Part shown: positions 57,107 through 64,000 of the stretch, in pieces
Position numbering within the stretch: position 1 is the stretch's first letter
How the letters are laid out: each line of letters begins with the position of its first letter
Source of the DNA: Malaya genurostris
Lineage: Eukaryota; Arthropoda; Insecta; Diptera; Culicidae
NCBI RefSeq assembly: GCF_030247185.1
Contig: NC_080572.1
Span: forward strand, 130,825,567 to 130,889,566
Reading direction: 5' to 3'
DNA: 64,000 bases
Translations under genes and position numbers: made by a program
Notes under the pieces: model-generated
Databases searched by the model: none
What the model was told of the DNA's origin: nothing
What the model saw: only the letters and a program-made list of their open reading frames with translations

Positions 57107-58339
57107 TCCGGGTTTTCGGTGTGGTTTTGCTGTGTGTCCGCCTGCGACTATTCTTTGGAACAATTCTGATGTTCGGTGCTCACTTCATTCCAAAATCGTG
57201 AGGTCTTCGACGTTGCTCTCCCGCACGGAACCACCCGCGATCCCAATTCAACCAGAATATTGGTTGATTTTCTGAATTCGATTGGTTAAAATTTGGTACA
57301 ACTAATCGATTGTGGTTTTAACTAAACTGTCATACTTGTTTTTCGATTAGCAGAAACGATGGTTGAAACAACTAATATAACTGTTTGAAAAAAAAATGCT
57401 GTCAATTAGTGAGGACACATACCTTTCAATTTCAACAAATATTTTAGTTGAAAGGACTGGTGTTGTTATTGAAACAAAATTCTGTTAGTTGAAAAATAAA
57501 TCGGTTTTATTTGTTTTAGACATGAGTATTGAATGTGAAAAAAATGAGTATTGAAAGATGATGCCTTCAAACGGTTGAACTAAAGTTATGCACTGATAAT
57601 TTTAGTCAATTTATATGAGCTTGGGTGCACCGCTGGGAATTGGAATTTTGCGACGGCAATTCCAACGCGCCATTCAATCGCAGCGCCTCTGTGTGTTTGA
57701 AACCCTTCGCTCCTGTTACTTTTATAAATTAAATTCATGTCAAAAAGAGTTTTATTGCTAATGCATGAACATCATCATCGGTATCAAACAGCTGGAAGTA
57801 AAACAGTCTGCTGGAAGTAAATCAATGATCGAATTTGAAGCATAAAATTTTTGCGCATACCTGAAAGATTACGAGATGATCATTCATTAACATTTTCTAA
57901 TTTGTTTCATCTTAAACAAGGTTTACTTTATCACAACACCGCTGTTAGATAAACACTTATCATAAATTTCTCAAATCGAATGAACACAATTTCACCAAAC
58001 GCTTTAACCATCGATGTTGTTTTCATTGACATTTTGAAGCGACGTGAACAGATTTCAACTAAAAAAGTTGTTGATTTTGCATTGCGATTATTGTTTTGCT
58101 TTCAACTGTCTCCGGCATTTGACAGCATTCAAAAAAACATATTTTTCAACTATTTGAATATATGCAAAACAAAAACCATATTGGTTGAATCAAAAAGAAA
58201 TTAGTTAAATCAACTATCATTTTATGCGATATCGCAATTTTATGATCGAAGGGTTCTCCGTGCGTACGTTTTGCTTCGACAACCGTTGCTCAGTAAAAAA
58301 TGAAATGTTCTGGAAAAAGTGAAATGTTCATTTTTTATA
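57107..58339. other. AT-rich stretch with recurrent TTAGTTGA-type motifs
   Basis: Between about 57240 and 58215, short motifs such as aactaat, ttagttgaaa and ggttgaa recur on both strands, suggesting a decayed foldback element. A 74-codon frame at 57980-58204 has no family motif. No gene supported. Confidence 0.45.
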
Positions 58340-58840
58340 CCGATGAAGTTGTACAGCAGCAGATATTTTGTTCTCTTCCTCAGAACGCCTTCTGATTGGC
58401 TGGTACTGACATGGGTCAAATCAGACTGGTTTTTCAATAGTGTACTATTGAAACACTTCAATGTTGTTGCAATACACGTTCAAGTTGAAAAAGTTCGAAT
58501 CTATTGGTAGTTAAATTATATAAATCCTTCTACAGATCACAGAGCTATGAGCCTTAAAATACGATAAAGTCAAACACGTGTCATGAGTTTTCCTCTTTGA
58601 TACTTGTTGATATCAAACATTACAGAAAAGTTTAATTTTGAATTATTTGAGATTATGTCATACAACTAAAGATTTTATCATAAAATTATGATCATATTTC
58701 CGATGCCATATAGCAACAATTAGGTTGATATGTTAGATACAACAAAAGATATTCACGATCAAAAACTTATCACTCTCTCAGATGGTACATTTTGAAAAGG
58801 CACCCCATAGTAAAGTAAGTCGTATTCACGATAAAAATGT
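58340..58840 (-). repeat. M-family D end
   Basis: Matches the M1 D segment from gttgtacagcagcagatatt through tttcaatagtgtactattga to the terminal agtaaagtaagtcgtattca then cgat. The opposite M end is not adjacent. Confidence 0.75.
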
Positions 58841-61309
<2,469 letters not shown>

Positions 61310-61558
61310 CGTTACCCAGTGTGTAGCTAAAATCAATTAAAGGTTTCGGACCGGCGCATTAGTAACATAACAAGCGTTTGAGCTTTTGGTATTTCAATAA
61401 AGAAAGGTTATCAATACACTGTGAGAACCGATTTTTGAAGTGCGCCTAGCCGAGCCGAGTGTTTGCGATTGGCCCGAGAATCCAGCTTCATAAACGCCAG
61501 TAACAGTAACGATAGATCGTTACATTTTTAGTTTAATCATGAGAGTGAACTTTATAAT

Positions 61559-61835
61559 GTTTTGTCGTGAATACGACTTACTTTACTATGGGGCGCCTTT
61601 TCAAAATTTACCCTGTACAATAATGAGCAGAAGTTTATCGCGAATATCTCTTGATGTACTTAACCCATCAACATAATTTATTCTACAAGCTATCGGAAAT
61701 ATGATCAGGAATTTGTGATTGAGTTTTCAACAGCGTGAGATAACCATAAATAACTGAAAAACAATGTTTTCTTAAACTTTTGGAAATAATAAGGAAAATC
61801 CATCACGCTTGCTTGCTTTTTTCGCATCCGGACGA
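61559..61835 (+). repeat. M-family D end, divergent subfamily
   Basis: Begins gttttgtcgtgaatacgact and shares inner sequence (agataaccataaataactga, cttgcttttttcgcatc) with the inverted copy at 22790-23047. Confidence 0.7.
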
Positions 61836-63560
61836 CGGTTTTAAGGTAGTCAGGCACATATGTATAAGATCCGATTATCTTACAAGTATAAAAGGTAATC
61901 TTTGATTAAAAACTGTTCATTTATTTTATTGCTACAGACGAAACTGGATTTCGAGGTGAGGTTCTCCTACCAACATCATTAAGAACAAACCAAGTATAAA
62001 GCGTGAAACGCTTAGGTCGTCCTCTCATTTGGACTTCGATCGTCAGGAGGAGCAGTCCGCAATGGAAGTAGACCTTTTGTGTGGTGTAAAGCGTCAAACG
62101 CTCAAGTCATAGAGTCAGTTTTCAGGATAATTAGATTAGCTTTGTGCAAAATTTGCAACAGTGTTTAATATCTTAGAGAATTACACAATTTGGCCCTTCT
62201 GAATGCCAGAAATTTATCTCGTACGGCATTTTGATAACTATTTTCACTGAAATATGTAAATCCGAAATGAAATAATTGACATCGAAATTCTGTATGTTGC
62301 TAATTAGAGCAATAATTGTATAAAGAATTATTCGAAATTTTCTTCACTATACTGTATACGGCCCATTTTTTAACCACTTGTAGTTTGTAGTAGAACTTTT
62401 TGTTGATTTGCTATATGAAATGCATAGCACCGACTCAGAAGCCATTAATTAAAGGTTCCTTTCAGAACCACCATTATTTGATCATATAGAACTATACTGG
62501 TTATTTCGTAATATTTAATTGTATGCCAAAATGTTTAATGTAACTAATCTGTACTTTAGTTTAGGTGTATCGTTTCAAATTCTAGCAGTGAAAAAGAGGG
62601 AAGCTTGCACAATTCACTCAATCGATCAGCTAATTGATATTCGGAAGTATAATGAAAGAGTGTCAGTTTTATTCGTATTTACTACATCCAGTTAGGTCTC
62701 TGACATTACACACCCGTACTTTTTTTCATTACTGCTGTGCTTGAGGATCAAGATTAAACCTAGTTAACTTGTGTTGGTAATTTGTATATTACGTACATTT
62801 TATTTGGTACGTATGTCATAGATCTATGTATTCATATATGTAGTGCAACAAGTTTATCAAAGTGGCTTGAACGATTGAGTTTCAAACAATATTTTTTAGT
62901 AATAATTTATTCTCAAATGAATGTCTGACTTTTTGGATGAAATATTAGTTTTGATCAATTTTTCACAAACGTTGGATGGAAAATTGCTTATATTGCATGA
63001 ATGTAAATTTCAATTCTATAATAAAAAAGTTAGCAACACTGTATGAATGCATTTGTATTACATTGCGCTACACAAAATAAACAAAACTAAATATTTTTTG
63101 TTACAAACGCAGCTTTCCGAAAAAAAAAATGTTCGACAACATTCCATATGTGTCTGTTGCTAATTAAATGTTTTATTAACTTTTTACTTTTTTATTTATG
63201 ACTTCTGGTCAGTCAGTAATTTTTACTTTTTTCGGTGTTTAACGATATCAAACTAACTAGAGATTATGAGAGGAGAAAGAATATAAAATTATAGAGCCAT
63301 AGTACTCAAGGAAGAGCAAGGATGTGAAGTGAGACGTGACAAGGGTCATTTAAGTAAGCAGAAGGCTTCTCGTATCTAAACTTTTACCTTCTACCAGAGG
63401 AGTCGAACTTAGGCCGAGTCTCTGATATGTCAGAAAGTGAAGGCGATGGTCGTTTGCCATTTACTATCCGAACCGGCAAAAGTAAAGTTACGAGAAGTTG
63501 TCACATTCTGCCCACGACGGTTTCTCACACAATGTGTTTCATTGTGTTGATATTTTCTCA
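61836..63560. other. Non-coding stretch with M fragments
   Basis: 62140-62450 matches 50460-50710 (atttggcccttctgaatgcc, tatactgtatacggcccatt). 62565-62722 is an inverted M A segment. Nothing recognisable in 61836-62139 or 62723-63560. Confidence 0.5.
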
Positions 63561-63797
63561 TCTCTATATAGCTAGTTATAACACCGGAATGGAAGATTTG
63601 TCCGAAACTATTGCTTGAGTGTCTGGAGTTGTAGCGTCGAGTTTACTACCGTTTATTCGCGTTTTGCTGTTTTTCCGGCTATTTGTGGCGTGCTTTCGAC
63701 CGTTAGCACCAGCCGCTGACATAGTCGTTCTTCGCTCTGTGAAACAAATTGTGTCATCTTGATATCAGCTCGCTGTCGAACGTAGATCAAAACAAAC

Positions 63798-64000
63798 ATG
63801 GCAAAAAAACAATGCGGAGAGTGTCACCATGACATCAACGACTTGGAACCAATACGTTGTGTTTTATGTGAGACTCCTTTCCATATTAGTCAAAATTGCT
63901 GTGGATTCAATTTACGATCATGTAAAGAGATGTTTGCTCAAAGTAAAGCAGTGTTTATTTGCACAAATTGCAGGGACTTGTTAAATGGCAGAAGCATTTG
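63798..64000 (+). CDS. N-terminus of a Cys-rich, PHD-like zinc-binding ORF (runs off window)
   Basis: ATG at 63798-63800 starts MAKKQCGECHHDINDLEPIR and the frame is open to the window end (67 codons). Cysteines and histidine are spaced C6-x2-C9, C21-x2-C24, H29, C34/C35 and C55-x2-C58, a PHD/RING-like cross-brace layout. Short PHD-type fingers open ORF1 of several insect CR1/L2-type non-LTR elements, and the preceding ~200 bases resemble an untranslated leader. My preferred call is therefore the start of a retrotransposon ORF1, but a host zinc-finger gene cannot be excluded from this fragment. Confidence 0.55.
   Translation, partial: MAKKQCGECHHDINDLEPIRCVLCETPFHISQNCCGFNLRSCKEMFAQSKAVFICTNCRDLLNGRSI

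Noticed and set aside
63427..63618. 63-codon ORF MSESEGDGRL
   Set aside because: No family motif, ends before the Cys-rich ORF and lies in its presumed leader; insufficient support for a gene.

Overview
The window looks like repeat-rich intergenic DNA from a dipteran insect, most probably a mosquito (Culicidae). This rests on AT-rich sequence, Jockey/Juan-type and LOA-type non-LTR retrotransposons, a DD37E mariner whose spacing and motifs match the ITmD37E group described from mosquitoes, many MITE-like foldback repeats, and a metazoan replication-dependent histone H2A relic. I see no intact single-copy host gene. Almost every long reading frame belongs to a transposon, to its antisense strand, or to a microsatellite.

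Layout. 1-5.5 kb: a minus-strand Juan/Jockey-like element (element 1) running off the left edge, split by a 2.6-kb block of satellite-like repeats (family P) and by a 236-bp insertion. 5.6-12.05 kb: a foldback MITE, then a large composite repeat (family M) with ~0.5-kb inverted ends that carries a dead Jockey-type element (element 2). 12.1-15.4 kb: a 197-bp retrotransposon 3' end with a clean target-site duplication (TSD), another MITE and short duplications. 15.5-19.96 kb: a second M copy split by element 3, which has a 13-bp TSD. 20.3-24.6 kb: MITE, P and M pieces and a 272-bp (AAT)n array. 24.65-25.8 kb: an H2A pseudogene lying between direct repeats. 26.0-27.2 kb: a compact ORF1-only retroelement with poly(A) and a 14-bp TSD.

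27.2-38.0 kb: one old minus-strand Jockey-type element (element 4) broken by two later insertions. The first is a LOA-like element with an intact 1214-codon endonuclease/RT/RNase H ORF, flanked by an exact 876-bp duplication of its target. The second is a 1.29-kb DD37E mariner. 38.9-40.6 kb: long (TA)n arrays and an internally deleted DD41D mariner. 40.6-46.9 kb: nested insertions, with a gypsy-like gag relic carrying a MITE that carries a nearly complete Juan-like element (element 6), which itself holds another copy of the same MITE. 47.2-50.7 kb: a P repeat, element 5 and an M fragment. 51-63.6 kb: mostly non-coding, with MITE ends, two more (TA)n tracts and a 325-bp direct duplication. 63.8-64 kb: the start of a cysteine-rich, PHD-like ORF that leaves the window.

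The genes do not form a pathway; the coherent story is serial, nested retrotransposition. The most notable observations are the 876-bp target duplication around the LOA-like element, that element's intact ORF and hairpin-rich 3' UTR, the ORF1-only retroelement, and the H2A relic fused to its own 3' stem-loop.
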